Assembly: GCF_000002875.2 (NCBI RefSeq)
Contig: NC_009411.2
Location: forward strand, 124,001-188,000
Length of the DNA stretch: 64,000 bases
Source: Leishmania infantum JPCM5
Taxonomy: Eukaryota > Euglenozoa > Kinetoplastea > Trypanosomatida > Trypanosomatidae
Reading direction: 5' to 3'
Part shown: piece after piece, positions 10,706-22,008 of the stretch
Layout of the letters: every line of letters begins with the position of its first letter
Numbering within the stretch: the stretch's first letter is position 1
Program-made: the position numbers and the translations under genes
The notes under the pieces: generated by a model
Database searches by the model: none
The model's input: the letters and a program-made list of their open reading frames with translations, nothing else
What the model was told of the DNA's origin: nothing

Positions 10706-10949
10706 CGCGCAGGCACGAGCGTGCGTTTTGTATGTATCGGTTTGAATTGTTTTGCACGCGCCTCGTCAGATGCTGTGCTGACCGCCATCGACACTGGTCG
10801 TCCTGACCACATCTTCTCTCCCCTGCCACTGCTACAGGCGATTTATCCGTGCCATCCCTCTTTTCCTCGCGTGCTGTTTGGTTGTTGTGTCTTCCGTGGT
10901 CCTCTCTCTCTTGTGCTTCCTAGAAGGCGTAGTACACGTATCTACGGCT

Positions 10950-10986
10950 TCCTTTCTTTCTTTTCTCTTTCGACCGAGTGTTCCAG
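10950..10986 (+). promoter_or_regulatory. Putative spliced-leader acceptor for the ABCD gene
   Basis: A C/T tract (CCTTTCTTTCTTTTCTCTTT) is followed by TTCCAG with the AG at 10985-10986. No ATG occurs between this AG and 11085, which fixes the transporter start at 11085. Upstream in-frame codons back to 10878 precede the acceptor. Confidence 0.55.
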
Positions 10987-11084
10987 TGGGTTTCGAGCGG
11001 CGTGCTGGGACGCACAAGCTTCGTTGCACTTCTCCTTGCATTGTACGCATACACGCAAGTGGCGCAGCGCCTGTGGAATTTTCA

Positions 11085-13151
11085 ATGCCGCGCCCTTATT
11101 CTGATCTCCAGAAGTCGGGCTCCGTTTCTACTGCCGTGTACTCGATGCCGCTCGTCCATCGGCTCGTGGTAGCGTGCACTTCTGCTGTATTCGCGTTGGC
11201 CCTCCTGACGCAGCGCTACCATCTACGTCTGTACGGTCAAACCATCTCCACAGTGCACACAGAGGACGACACGCAGGTGACCTGGGATCTTTGCCACCGA
11301 TTTTTTCAGATTGCCCGGATCGCCCTGCCAACGTGGCGCTGCCGTGAGAGCGCCGGTTCCGTCATCTTCATCCTGCTGTTTGCCGTCAAAGCCGTTCTGC
11401 GCGTGTGGGTGTCCAAGGCGAATGGTGAGGTGCTGGCCGCCATGCTGCACGGCGTGCCGTCGGAGCGGCTGCCGCGGTTCGTGAGCAAAGTTATAGCTCG
11501 CATTGCCGTGGGCCTTACCGCTGGCATGACGAGCGGCGCCATTGAAGGCCTGCGACCGTGGCTGATTGGGTGCTATCGCGAGCGCCTCAGTAGCACCTTT
11601 CAGCGGCGCTTCTACAACCGTCTTGTGTACTACCAGGGAACCATGCTGGACAGCCGTCTGGAGGCGGCCGACACAGCCATCTCGACCTACTGTGGCGAGT
11701 TCGCCGAGCACTTCGCGGAGCTGCCGTACTACTTTGTGCTGCCTGCGCTGGGGTGTGTGACGTCTATGGCGGCGCTCGTGGAGCAGGCGGGATTGAAGTC
11801 GGCCCTCATGATGAGCAGTATCGCCACCACCGCAGTGTTTGTGCTGCGCCGTGCCGCTCCAGCATTGGGCCGTATCCACTCCCAGCTGCTCTCGCGCGAG
11901 GATGACTACCGCCGCATGCTCACAAACTACTTGAACAACGTGGAGAGCATTGCCATGCACGGCGCTGGTAAGTACATACTCAGGCAGCTGGACATCTCGC
12001 TCGCGAAGCTCAAGGAGTCGCTCGATCACATGGCCCTCGCGAAGGGCAACTTCGAGATGATGGAGTCAGCTTTCTCGACCTTCATGACGGTAGTGGCGCA
12101 GTGCGTCACCTTCGCCGGGGCGCGCCGCTCGCCCTACCATCGCTCGATCAACGCCGTCTACCTCGAGATTCAGCTAATTGAGGATCTCAACTCCAGCGTG
12201 AAGGACTTCGTCGTGAACTTTCGCGAGCTCTCGCACTTGACGGAGTTTGCGACGAAGATGTCGGAGTTTGACAATACGCTGGAGAGCATCGCGGCCGGCA
12301 CCTTCATTCACTCTCGCCAGAACACCAACTACGCGTCTCTGCCCGGTGCACCGCTCGTGTACACGCAGATGAAGAGCATCGCCCACGCTCCCGATGCGAA
12401 GACGTTCCCGCTTGTCAAGATGGAGCACGTCGTGCTGGAGTCGCCGGCAGGGCAGCAGCTGTTCTCTAACATGAGCGTGGAGTTCCGCAGCGACGAGGAC
12501 TGGGTTATTATCGGCGAGAACGGCTGCGGCAAGACCTCGCTGTTGCGCATGCTGTGCGGCTTGTGGATGCCAAAGTCCGGCGTGCTCTCCCAAGACACAT
12601 CTGTGCGCTTCTTCTTGTCGCCACAGCACAGCTACATGGCTCCACAGTGCACCTTGTACGAGCAGATCTGCTTCCCCGATGCCGTAGAGGCGCCGACGCC
12701 GGAGATTCGCGCTGCCATCAGTGAGGCTGTAGAAATGGCTGGTGCGCAGACGGTCGTGTGCGTCATTGGTGGCTACGACAGCGCCGTCATGGGCCTTGAC
12801 CTGAGCAACACCGATGAGTCGTACGACTGGAGCAGCCTCAGTGGTGGTCAAAAGGAGCGCATCAGCATGGCACGCGTCTTCTTTCATGTGCTGCGCATGG
12901 ATCGTACAAAGGAGACGCCCGTGGCCATTCTAGATGAGGCAACGTCCATGATGGACGACACGGAGCAGGATGTGCTCAACCACCTGCGCCGCATGAATGT
13001 GCGCATGATCTCCGTCACCCACCGCGACGTCGTTATTCGGCACCACACAAACATCCTCCGCATCGTCCACGGCGGCAAGTGGACAGTGGAGAAGGTGCGC
13101 AATCCGGTGAAGATCGGCGAACGTGTCGAGACGGAGAATGCAGTTGTGTAG
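11085..13151 (+). CDS. ABCD-type peroxisomal/glycosomal ABC half-transporter
   Basis: This is a half-size ABC transporter of subfamily D, which dimerises in the peroxisome membrane and imports fatty acyl substrates. In trypanosomatids the organelle is the glycosome and relatives are called GAT proteins. The 688-aa product has an N-terminal transmembrane region (about residues 15-330) with hydrophobic helices, including LVVACTSAVFALALL. The EAA-like loop, near residues 283-300, reads NNVESIAMHGAGKYI. The nucleotide-binding domain has Walker A GENGCGKTS (477-485), signature LSGGQKERISMAR (from 585), Walker B VAILDEATS (613-621, Asp617/Glu618) and the H-loop His646 (SVTHRD). All ATPase motifs are intact. 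The C-terminal extension is short. Direct SIDER-like copies flank it at 10063-10705 and 15214-15829. Which GAT paralogue it is cannot be said from sequence alone. Confidence 0.93.
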   Translation: MPRPYSDLQKSGSVSTAVYSMPLVHRLVVACTSAVFALALLTQRYHLRLYGQTISTVHTEDDTQVTWDLCHRFFQIARIALPTWRCRESAGSVIFILLFAVKAVLRVWVSKANGEVLAAMLHGVPSERLPRFVSKVIARIAVGLTAGMTSGAIEGLRPWLIGCYRERLSSTFQRRFYNRLVYYQGTMLDSRLEAADTAISTYCGEFAEHFAELPYYFVLPALGCVTSMAALVEQAGLKSALMMSSIATTAVFVLRRAAPALGRIHSQLLSREDDYRRMLTNYLNNVESIAMHGAGKYILRQLDISLAKLKESLDHMALAKGNFEMMESAFSTFMTVVAQCVTFAGARRSPYHRSINAVYLEIQLIEDLNSSVKDFVVNFRELSHLTEFATKMSEFDNTLESIAAGTFIHSRQNTNYASLPGAPLVYTQMKSIAHAPDAKTFPLVKMEHVVLESPAGQQLFSNMSVEFRSDEDWVIIGENGCGKTSLLRMLCGLWMPKSGVLSQDTSVRFFLSPQHSYMAPQCTLYEQICFPDAVEAPTPEIRAAISEAVEMAGAQTVVCVIGGYDSAVMGLDLSNTDESYDWSSLSGGQKERISMARVFFHVLRMDRTKETPVAILDEATSMMDDTEQDVLNHLRRMNVRMISVTHRDVVIRHHTNILRIVHGGKWTVEKVRNPVKIGERVETENAVV

Positions 13152-15213
13152 ACGCAGACGTGGGACAGATGGCAGCCGCGACGTGCTGTATATTGCGATT
13201 AGAGGAGAGACGGTAAAGCCGGTGAGGAGTGCGTTCGCTTTCCCCACTCGTCATAGCACGCACTGACAGTCACGACGGCTTTGCTATCCTCTGTACTCTC
13301 TTTCCCAAGGCCTCCCCCTTCCCGTCGGCAACGCAGCACACACACACACACATGTCGAAGGTGCGCGCGCGCTTTACTGCTTCAACGTCCACGACTCGGT
13401 CGCGGCACACCGGCTGCTGTTGTTTCGCGTTGCTAACTCGTTTTCCCTTTGCCGCTGTGGTGCGATGTCTCTGCGTTCTTTGATGTTTGCCTTTGCTGTT
13501 GTGAGGTTGTGAGAGAGTCGGCCATCACTCCCCTCTGCTCTCTCCGTTGTCTTGCTTTCTGCTTTCTTGTTTACGTCTCTTCGCTGCTCTCTTTGTCGTG
13601 GCGTGTGTGTGGGGTGGGTGGGCGGACGGTAGGGGACGCCAACGCGATTGTTTGGCTCGCTACCGCCCTTCTCTCGCCTTTGCCCCCTCCCTCTCTTCCT
13701 CTTTCTCGGACCTCAGAGGAGCGAGGGCAGGAAATAGCTCCACATACATGCCACTCGCAGGCAGGCATGTGCATTGTCACGCAACGCCCGCATCCACTTA
13801 CATAAACCCGTCTCCCTTCCCCTCCCCACTGAGAATAGCCCAGGGCAGATCACTTGCATGAGCACAGCCCTTTTTCTCCCCCTTTTTCCTCCACCACCGT
13901 CGTGTTTTGTTTTCTTGTTTTTTTTTTCGTTTCAGTTTAGAGGTTTTTATGGGTTGGCCTCCCTTCCGTTGTTCACGCCAGACGTCTCTCGCTCCCCCTC
14001 CCCCTTCCTTCCTCCCCGCACCGCCACCAACAGCAGCAGCAAAGAACATACGCACACACACACACACGTTCATGTGCGTGCCGCTTTTTTTTCTTTTTCT
14101 CTTTTTCCCTCCCTTCAAATTTTTATAACTACTTACGTGTTCTGTGCCCGCGCACAGGCGTGTGTGCGTGCGTGTGTCTACCTTTGCCCCTCTCCTTCCT
14201 GTGTGCTAGTGGCTGTGTTCCTGACTCTCCCTTCACCTCATGTATCCCTATCTTCCGCACACGCGCACACGCTCTGCCACTGCTGCCTTCCGTTGCTTAT
14301 CTTCCCCCCTTGTCGCTGTTTTCCATTGTTGGTGGTGGGTGGCTTCGTGCCTCCGTGCAGATGTGTCTTATTTTTTTTTTTAGCTGCTCTTCGCCTTTTT
14401 CTTTGTCGTCTCGGTGGTGAGCAGAGGCGCATCAAAAAAGAAAAAGGGAAGAGAGATCGGTGCAGATTTGCTGCGCGATAAGTGTGGGTGCAAAGGGCTT
14501 CCGTTCGCAGAGCTCGATTATCGGCGCGCGGCCTGTGAGCGACCAGAGTAGAGCTGAGCGGAACGGGAAGAAGACGATAAAGGAGGGATGCATGGGTGCT
14601 GGCAAGAGTCGTACGTCTACCTTTCTTTCTGGCAGGAGGTGCAATCATCTTGCACTCTCGTGCGGATGTGTGTGTTGGTTTCTCTGCATGCTGATGGGCT
14701 GCCGTGGTGTGCCACTGGCTGCCATATCAATGAACATCTCCATTGACCGGGCAGCGCGACTCCCGTTTTACTTCACCCTGTTTTCTCGCTCGCCGCTCTC
14801 GTCTGTGGCCGGTCTCTATGACGTTTTACATCGGTAGCCACCTATTTCTTTTCGTTTTTTTTTCTCGTGTGCGTATGTTCTCTTGCCTCCTTCCTCTTTC
14901 TCTTGCCAGCAAACACACACGCGCGCGAATGCGAGACTAAGGAAAAAAAAACGTCGGGCACGGCCCGAGCGTCCCGGAATTATTCGCCGCTAACGCTCAT
15001 CGTAAACCCAAACAAAATAGAGAAGAAAACAGAACTTCGTAACCACACGAAAAAACCGAGATGCAAGAGAAAACTGAAAGTGCAACGCCTTTTGCGTGTG
15101 GTTTGTGTATATATAAACGTATGCAGGTGCGCGTGTCTCTCGCCGTCTGCACATCATCCCGCAAACAATTAGCGACTAATGCTGATGCTCCTTTTTTTTT
15201 GCATCTTTAACAG

Positions 15214-15829
15214 CTGCCCTGCTGACCAGAGGGACACCCCTCACTCTGCGTGGTACCTCAGCGCCCAGCACACCCCACACCGTATGCGGTGTATGCCCAG
15301 GCGGCTCCCTCTTCCCCCCCCCTCCTATCCCCTGCCAGCGCCGGAGCCCCACTTCTCGTGGTGACAAGGGCCGAGAGTGCCTACGACGTGGCAGGGGGGG
15401 GGTCTGTGCGATGCATGGCCACACTGATGTGTCGGCGGTGGGGCCCTGGGTGGCGTTGCGTCGGGGTGGCCCGCGACAGCGAACACGCTTGTGCCGTCCA
15501 TGTGGTAGGCAGGGTGTCGGCGTGGCTGGAACGCATTGCACCCGGCCCCGACTGCCGTTTCTGGTGCGGGGGGAGGGGGCCTGTGTGCCACCCCTACGGG
15601 GATGCACAGCAGGTGGGCGCCGGCGTGACGGGTGCGGGTGTGCGGCGACCTGCAGAGCGCGGCGGTGGTGTGGAGTATGAGGCAGGGGCCGTGCTCGGAT
15701 GGCTGAGCCGGCGCGTTGCTGTAGGGCGTGTGTGTGCAGGGCTGCTTGGCACCACGCGATGTGCCCGTGACAGGGCCCGGCATAGCGTGGAGTGCAGCTA
15801 AGCTCCGATGCACCGTGACAGAGAACGGA
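15214..15829 (+). mobile_element. SIDER-like retroposon copy 3
   Basis: Same orientation as copy 2 and nearly identical to it. The visible differences are single bases, for example GTGACAAG versus GCGACAAG and GTGTGCGGC versus GTGTGAGGC. It keeps the 5' segment TGCCCTGCTGACCAGAGGG shared with copy 1. Its 3' end stops at GACAGAGAACGG and lacks the ATGGACAGCATG segment of copies 1 and 2; a short A-rich patch follows. It lies in the probable 3' UTR of the ABCD gene. Confidence 0.7.
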
Positions 15830-17307
15830 GGCTTCGGAGAGAAAAGAAAATTCTCAGAAATTTAGTTGCTTGTCGTAGAAAAGATGGATACCCGTGTGTT
15901 TGCGCGGTCTGCACCGCCTGTCGAGGGAGAAGATAATGTCTCCCTTCGGTGAAATGGCCGAATCACTGCGTTGCTGCCTTGTGTGCTTGCGAGCAGTGGG
16001 CCACGTAGTGGAAGCGGACTGGATGTGAGACACCTGAATCAGCGGGAAGGGCATCCTCTTTGATGTTTGTTACGAGAGTCGTGGCTGTGAACTTGAGGCT
16101 TTTTTATTCCTATGTTTTGCTCGCTGCTCGTGTGAGTAGCGTATCTGAGCACATCACTTGCAAGTACTCGGAGCCACGCGCATAGGCCCATGTTCGTGCG
16201 TGATGCACCCCGACCTTTCTTTTTCTTTCATGTGTGTTCCTAGCGCTTCCGCAGCTGACATAACTGACTTTCTTAATGTCTGCTTGTGCCGTAGAGTGCG
16301 CACTGAAGCTGTTCGGTTGCCGATCAATGGCGTGCGGCACCCACCGCGTGGTATGCGTATTTTAGCTGGAGCGCCCGTTGCATGTGGACGCGCCAGGCGT
16401 GCGCGGAGGGTGTCGTGATCGAAAGGCGGGTACAGATGGCGAGAGAGGCTGAGCGCGGGCGGGGTGGGGAAAGATGGCAAGCGTAAGGATGCCCGGGAGA
16501 GAGGAGAGGAGGGGACGGCGGCGCCTTGTTTGCATGTGTGCTTCAGCCGTTGGTTAGTCGCAACGGCGAAAACGTAGGTGCTCTCTCTCTACTTCTCTTT
16601 TCACCGGCAATGAAGTTGTGCATATTTAAGCGGAGGCGCTTGTAGACATTGGCTTGGGTGCGTGCGAAGCTGCAGTAGCGCATGGAATGAACTTCGCTCG
16701 AGTGCCTCTACACCGCGTGTATGCATACTGGGCTTTCGTTCGCCAACACATCTCTCTATAGCCAGCAAGCGTGAAGACGTTTTTTTTTCCTACTCTGAGC
16801 GACGTGCATTCTCCATGCGCTGTCTTCTCCACGTGCCTCTCCCGGTCTCCTTTGGAGTCGTCAACTTCGCCGCTGCGGGTGCGGCATCGCTCAAGGATTC
16901 CAAGCCAGATAATGCTGCGTGAGAGCACTTCTGTGGACGCCGCGTGCTTGGCTCTCCCTGTATGCTCCTCGTTGATGCACATCTCTGCACCCCTTTTGCC
17001 GTTCTTGTTCTCGCTCTCGATGCCACGTTGCTTGCTTGATGCTCTTCTGGTCTCTCTCACTATCTCCTTTTCATCTTGCGCCTGCCTTTTCTCCTTTGCT
17101 TTTCACGGGCGTTCGGCGCACCAGGGCCAGACCCGCGCGGGCACTCATACGCCCACCCACGCAGGCACAAACCTGCGAGAATGGTTGTCGAGTTCGGGTG
17201 ATATGCGAAGGAATTAGATCAAGCCCTGACTCGAAAAAAAAGCAACAACAGCAGGAACGGGGCTGCCGATGGTCGCAGAAGCTAGAGCATGCATCGTACA
17301 GTGAGAC

Positions 17308-17342
17308 GTGGGTGTTTTTTTTTTGTTCCTTCTCTGTCTTCA
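17308..17342 (+). promoter_or_regulatory. Putative spliced-leader acceptor for the 17656 gene
   Basis: A run of about nine T followed by GTTCCTTCTCTGTCTTCAG gives an AG at 17341-17342. The first ATG after it is 17656 and it is in frame. A longer frame would need the GTG at 17479, which is unlikely as a eukaryotic start. Confidence 0.55.
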
Positions 17343-17655
17343 GAGTCCAACGCTGCGATTTGCGCCTTTCACTCGCTGACCGCTGACGAGCGCCGCACTT
17401 GATCGCAACGGAGAAAAGAGGAGTGGTGGTGCTCACAGCACAGCGTAGCGCGCCGTCGCGAGGTCGTAATCTCGTGACGTGAGCGGGCTGCACAACCGGT
17501 CAAACGTGATATCGCCAAGGCGCCTCTTTATATCTGACGCACATAATTACGGTAACCGCCTGGAGCTTCACCAATTACCTCACTTAATAGATCCCCCGCC
17601 CACCGTGTCGGAGCTCTCTCAGCAAGGGTACAGAGGGAAGGTGGCAGGGGGGAGT

Positions 17656-19455
17656 ATGCCCATCGCCCCGTCGTCCTTCATGGTGGAGAGGACCGGCACG
17701 TGCGCCGTGCTGGATGTGCGTCATCGCACCGTTATCGTGGCCATCGAGGCAGAGTTGCTGGATTCCTGGGCATCGGCGGCGGATGGCGAGCCCACGCCCT
17801 ACGCCCTGTGGGCTCTGACTATCCCCATGCGAGTGGCCTGCTTTGCGGACGGCTTCTACACGGCAACCGCTCCCGTGCCTCTCGCCTGCGCAAACTGTGT
17901 GCCCGGAGCGCCGCGCTGCCGCATTGTTGTGTCTCTGCACCGCTGGGACCTTTGCAAGGGCACTCGCTCTGCGCTTCTGCTGGCTCCACTCGATGCGCCT
18001 TCGGTGCTTGTTCGGGAGGCACTGGAAGAGGCACTCGGCGTGCGTCGCGCAGAGGCACAATTGCCGCCGCCATTGAAGATTGCGCCGGTGGTGCGATGGC
18101 GGTTGAGCGGGACAGAGATGCTATCGCCTGGCCTACTGGCGGAGGTTGAGTGGCAGCCGCTCCTGCACCGGCGCTGGTATGAACTAAAGAGCTACGTCCG
18201 CCAGGGTACGGTGGTCCCGCACTATTCTGCGAGGGCTGGTCGTCGCACAACCAATGGCGCTGACAGCTACGACGGCAGCGCTGGCTCCTTGAACGGTGGC
18301 TCCCCCGCGTCTACCGGCGTCATGTTCGCCGGCGATGTGAAGGAGGCTGACGCCGTGTCGGTGAACAGGGCTTGTATCAGGTGGACGGACGGTGTGGTGG
18401 GCCTCTGGGACGAGGTGAAGCCGTATTACCGCGTGTACCAGCCAGCGCGGCCGGAGAAGACGATTCGGGTTCGCCGCTTTCCCCACCGGTACGCGGACGT
18501 AGTGGGGGAGGTTCCCTTCGGGCAGCGTATCGAGGCCTTTGGCCGCGCCACAGACCCCTTCACGGCGGAGCAGTACGCCCTGGTGTACCTCCCAGCCGAG
18601 GAGGCCTTTGCGACACACATATCCACGTACCATCTCACTTACGTGGAGGAGGGACGGTACATCTGGGGCTGGTCGAAACTATCAGGGGCAAGTGGCCTGC
18701 CGCTGTTGGTCGAGGCTGAGGACAACGACGCGAAAGCTGGTCACATCCCTGCCGGGTCAGGGAACGGCTGCGCCATCGCGTCACCCGCCCGTGATACGCG
18801 CTCAAGAGTGCAGGAAGGCGATGGATCGGATGTCATGCCTCTCCCAGAGCCCACGTTCTACACTCCTGTCCGAGATGGTCGCCCGGTGAGCATTCGATCC
18901 ATGCCGTGCATGTCGTCGTCGGTGGTGCGAGAGATGGAAATGAACGAAGTGCGGGCGGCGGTGGCTCTGGTGACGGTGCCGCTGCGCCTTCCGGCGGACC
19001 CCGCGAGCGCGCCTGTCAGCCACGTCTTTCTGGAATGGCAGGGGGGCGGCTACTCCCTGCTGCGGAATGCGACGGAGTCCTTCCTGGCGCCGGTGCAGTT
19101 GTCGCGGGTGCCGCGCCGCTTCCCCATCCGCACGCGCAGCGGCGGCGATGACGGCACGGCAGCCGCGCCGGAGGTTCTGGACCTCTGCCGGGCTCGCAGC
19201 TACGCGCACCGGCACTCTTCGGCCGCCTCGGAGGACAAGGATGAGGAGGCAAAGCTAGCTGAGATGATGCGGCCACACCGCACGCCGGCGCGCGTGGCTG
19301 TCGACACTTCCCTGCTGAGCCCGCATTCCCTGCCAGCGTGTCTGCAGGAGGCCCTGAGGAGGGGCGTGGTGCGGCTGGAGGACCTGCCCGCCGTCGGGGG
19401 CGATGGCGAGGCGAATCAAAGCGACAGCAGCGGCGACTGCAGTAGCGCCTGCTGA
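17656..19455 (+). CDS. Hypothetical protein with two possible SH3-like segments, 599 aa
   Basis: I do not recognise the family. The start is the first ATG after the acceptor at 17341-17342. There is no signal peptide or obvious membrane helix. The N-terminal third (1-200) is a globular-looking domain rich in Val, Leu, Cys and Pro. A Ser/Gly/Thr linker lies near 196-220. A segment from 269 reads RVRRFPHRYADVVGEVPFGQ and continues to a strand-rich part ending near IWGWSKL. This order resembles bacterial-type SH3 repeats: a basic start, then a hydrophobic VVGEVPFG turn, then WGW near the end. A second segment from 411 (VSIRSMPCMSSSVVREM) has the same pattern. The C-terminus is Ala/Asp/Ser-rich. 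The function is unknown; a scaffold or adaptor is only a guess. Confidence 0.8.
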   Translation: MPIAPSSFMVERTGTCAVLDVRHRTVIVAIEAELLDSWASAADGEPTPYALWALTIPMRVACFADGFYTATAPVPLACANCVPGAPRCRIVVSLHRWDLCKGTRSALLLAPLDAPSVLVREALEEALGVRRAEAQLPPPLKIAPVVRWRLSGTEMLSPGLLAEVEWQPLLHRRWYELKSYVRQGTVVPHYSARAGRRTTNGADSYDGSAGSLNGGSPASTGVMFAGDVKEADAVSVNRACIRWTDGVVGLWDEVKPYYRVYQPARPEKTIRVRRFPHRYADVVGEVPFGQRIEAFGRATDPFTAEQYALVYLPAEEAFATHISTYHLTYVEEGRYIWGWSKLSGASGLPLLVEAEDNDAKAGHIPAGSGNGCAIASPARDTRSRVQEGDGSDVMPLPEPTFYTPVRDGRPVSIRSMPCMSSSVVREMEMNEVRAAVALVTVPLRLPADPASAPVSHVFLEWQGGGYSLLRNATESFLAPVQLSRVPRRFPIRTRSGGDDGTAAAPEVLDLCRARSYAHRHSSAASEDKDEEAKLAEMMRPHRTPARVAVDTSLLSPHSLPACLQEALRRGVVRLEDLPAVGGDGEANQSDSSGDCSSAC

Positions 19456-22008
19456 AGACGGAGCAGCCGTCTTGTTCTTAGCCCCCCCCCCCACACACAC
19501 ACTTCATCTCCGCCGATGCACGCGTGACGCTTCCCTCTTTGGCGGGTCGTGGACGAGCAATGACGGGCGCGTGGGGGATGCGCGGCGGTAGTGATAATCG
19601 AGACCTTTTCGGGTCTGTCGGTTGTGTAACACGTATGCCGTATGCGAAGAGCAGGACGCCGCTACTGCGGTTGTCTGCGGTCGGCGCACGCAACACGAGC
19701 CAGATCAAGTAAAATCCAAGAGGGTACGTAAAACAAACACTGTAGAGAGGTGTGATGATTTACAGTCATTGGGCATCATGTCCCACATGTCGTGTTCCTC
19801 TCGCCCTCTTCCCCCTTACACACTCTCACATAGCTTAGCATACATAGCAGCATCACGTCCACGTATGTGTGCGGCGTACCGCACCGCAACCTGGCCGACC
19901 GATGCACACAGAGTTATGCGGGGCATCATGAGCAGAAGCGGCGGAACGGTCATCGAGTAGCTGTCACCGCTTCTGTGTGTCCCGCGGGTCTGCACGGATA
20001 ATTACAGTCGTCGTCTTTCTTGCGCACTCTCCACCTCTTCCCTTTTGTGAGACATCGAATGATACACGCTCACTTCGCTGCTCTTTCTCTCTCTATACGC
20101 CTGATCTTTCCTCCATCCTCCTCGTTGCTTCATCATTCGCGCACATCGCGCTCGCGCTTCAGTATGTATAGTTTCGTTTTCCGAGTGTGCCTAAGTGCGC
20201 CTGCGTTGATTTTTCTGTCGAAACATCATTGATTCATGGTGTCCTCCACTTCTCACCCCTCTCTCCCGCCCGCTCGCTCTCGACGTGCATTTCTTCTCTT
20301 GTAGCTCCCTCACTCGAGAGAGGGAACCCTCGAACGCGCACGCCGGTGCCCATAGAGACAACAAAAACAAAGGGAGCCGAAACAGATCGGACATACGACA
20401 CCCCACGGGTAGCATCGCCTCGCTGTGAAGGGCGGCAACAGAGATCGCCCACAGAAACAAGCAACGACACCACTCGCAGGAGGTGGTGGCGTGACGGTCG
20501 CCACCTAGCGGCTTTGCGGCGCAGTTCGCTCTTTTCCTTTTGCCCACTCTCGTCTTTCTTTTCTGTGTGTTCCCAACGAGCTGTGCGACCTCGCGGGACG
20601 ACTTAAGCGGGTGTGTCATCTCTTTTACCCCACCTTTCGCGGCCTCCTCCCTTCACCCGTCTTTCTGCGCCGCTCACGGCCACTTGAGCACGACTCCGCA
20701 CTACAGCACCTGCTCTCTCGCTCCTCTGTCCTCACTACCTTTGTTTTGTGAACCTTTCCCTCAGGCACACCTCACCCTCTGAGGACCACTGCGCAGAGCA
20801 GACACCCCCCCTCCTCCATATTCACAGGCTCGCGTGTGTGTGCGTGTGTGTGTAGCTCATTCTGCGAGATAGGGTCTAGGCGTCCTCCCCATCCCTTTCT
20901 TCTTTTCGCTTCGTTTTTTTTTTCGTTTGCGTGCGTGCGTGCAGTTTGTGAGGACTCAAGCGACTTTGTGTGAGAGCGGTGCCCCCCCCACTCCGCTGCG
21001 TCTCCTGCGAGCACTCTCCTCTCCACCACCCACACCCCCATTCATCATTGTCGGCTGCGTACAGTGCGCTTGCTTGTGCGTTTCTGTGTTTGCCAGGTGT
21101 TGACCATCACGTGCTCTTTGATTTATTGTTGGTCGACTTCTCCCGCTCCGCTCCCCCATTTTGCTTTCGAATTGCCCCCGTGATTGGTGGATTATCGCCG
21201 GTCTCGGGGTGCCCTTCATTCCTTTCCTCTGCCTGCTGCTCTCCCCATCTTCTTCGCTGTGTCTACTTCTCGGTCTTCACCTTCCGCTGCTGGTTGCTCC
21301 CGAAACGCCGCCTTTTCGGCTGTGTCGGCGTCTCGTGCGACGTGACGTGCCCATCCCAGCTTGTCACGCTTCGCTCCCTTGTAATCTGTGATTGCCCACA
21401 CGCACATAATACGCGTTTTCGGCTCTCTTCGGGCGATTTTCTCGTTTCCGCCTCATATAGGCAGAGAAGCGTGCGTGTGAGTCAGTGCGCCAAAGCGAGA
21501 TCGCATTCGGGTGGTGTTGTAGATCGCGCAGCGAGAAGCAGAGAGCTGAGACGGCACCGCTGGGGCGGATACCCGCGGCAGACGTGCTCTTCTCTCCCCG
21601 CGGCAGCTGATCACAAGCGGAGAGAAGCAAAACACAAAACGAGCGAGGCCCCATCGCTGGACCGTTCGCTCGCACGCACTGCCGACCGCGCACACGCACA
21701 CACACACACACGCACGCACGCACTTAAACACAGAGAGAGAAGCACACGCGCCCTCTATACACTTTTTTTTTCGCTTCGTTTTTTTTTTCTGCTGTGTCTC
21801 CCTGCGCCACTTTGTTCTGTTCCGCTGCTTCGATTGCCGACCCCCCTCCCCAGGAGACACACACATCGTACATTCGTTTTCGTTTTTCTTTTTTTTCTTT
21901 GCTCCTTCGTTTACTTCATCTTCTCGGATTTCTGTTATACAACGCGCTCACCCACTTCTTTCGTCCCTTTCCTCTGTCTCACTTCCGTGACGTCGCCCAC
22001 GCCGTGTG
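19456..22008. other. Spacer and 5' region before the first giant calpain-like gene
   Basis: No gene is supported. It is pyrimidine- and CA-rich, increasingly so after 20600, with T runs near 20915-20930, 21765-21790 and 21885-21900. The long frame 20970-22073 encodes Cys/Ser/Leu/His-rich low complexity and is an artefact of pyrimidine-rich DNA. Confidence 0.65.
21838..21853 (+). promoter_or_regulatory. Putative spliced-leader acceptor for the first calpain-like gene
   Basis: GACCCCCCTCCCCAG ends in AG at 21852-21853. The following 155 bases are T/C-rich with no ATG before 22009. Acceptors further upstream, after the T runs near 21765-21790, are possible too. Confidence 0.4.

Larger units (their letters stand above)
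8609..11084. other. Spacer between vasohibin and the ABCD transporter
   Basis: No gene is supported. It holds the vasohibin 3' UTR, a forward SIDER-like copy (10063-10705), and a short 5' region of the transporter gene. Frames seen here are low-complexity or belong to the repeated element. Confidence 0.65.
13152..17655. other. Long spacer after the ABCD gene (~4.5 kb)
   Basis: No gene is supported. It contains CA microsatellite patches, long T/C-rich stretches (13300-14900), a SIDER-like copy (15214-15829), a more mixed-composition stretch (15830-17300), and the 5' region of the next gene. Open frames here (for example 13774-14481) translate to Phe/Ser/Leu/His-rich low complexity, as expected from pyrimidine tracts. 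A small or RNA gene cannot be excluded by eye. Confidence 0.6.

Noticed and set aside
10878..11084. 69-residue N-terminal extension of the ABCD transporter with a signal-like hydrophobic start
   Set aside because: It spans the polypyrimidine tract and the AG at 10985-10986; the first ATG after that AG is 11085.
17479..17655. N-terminal extension of the SH3-like protein
   Set aside because: It would need a GTG start; the first ATG after the acceptor is 17656.
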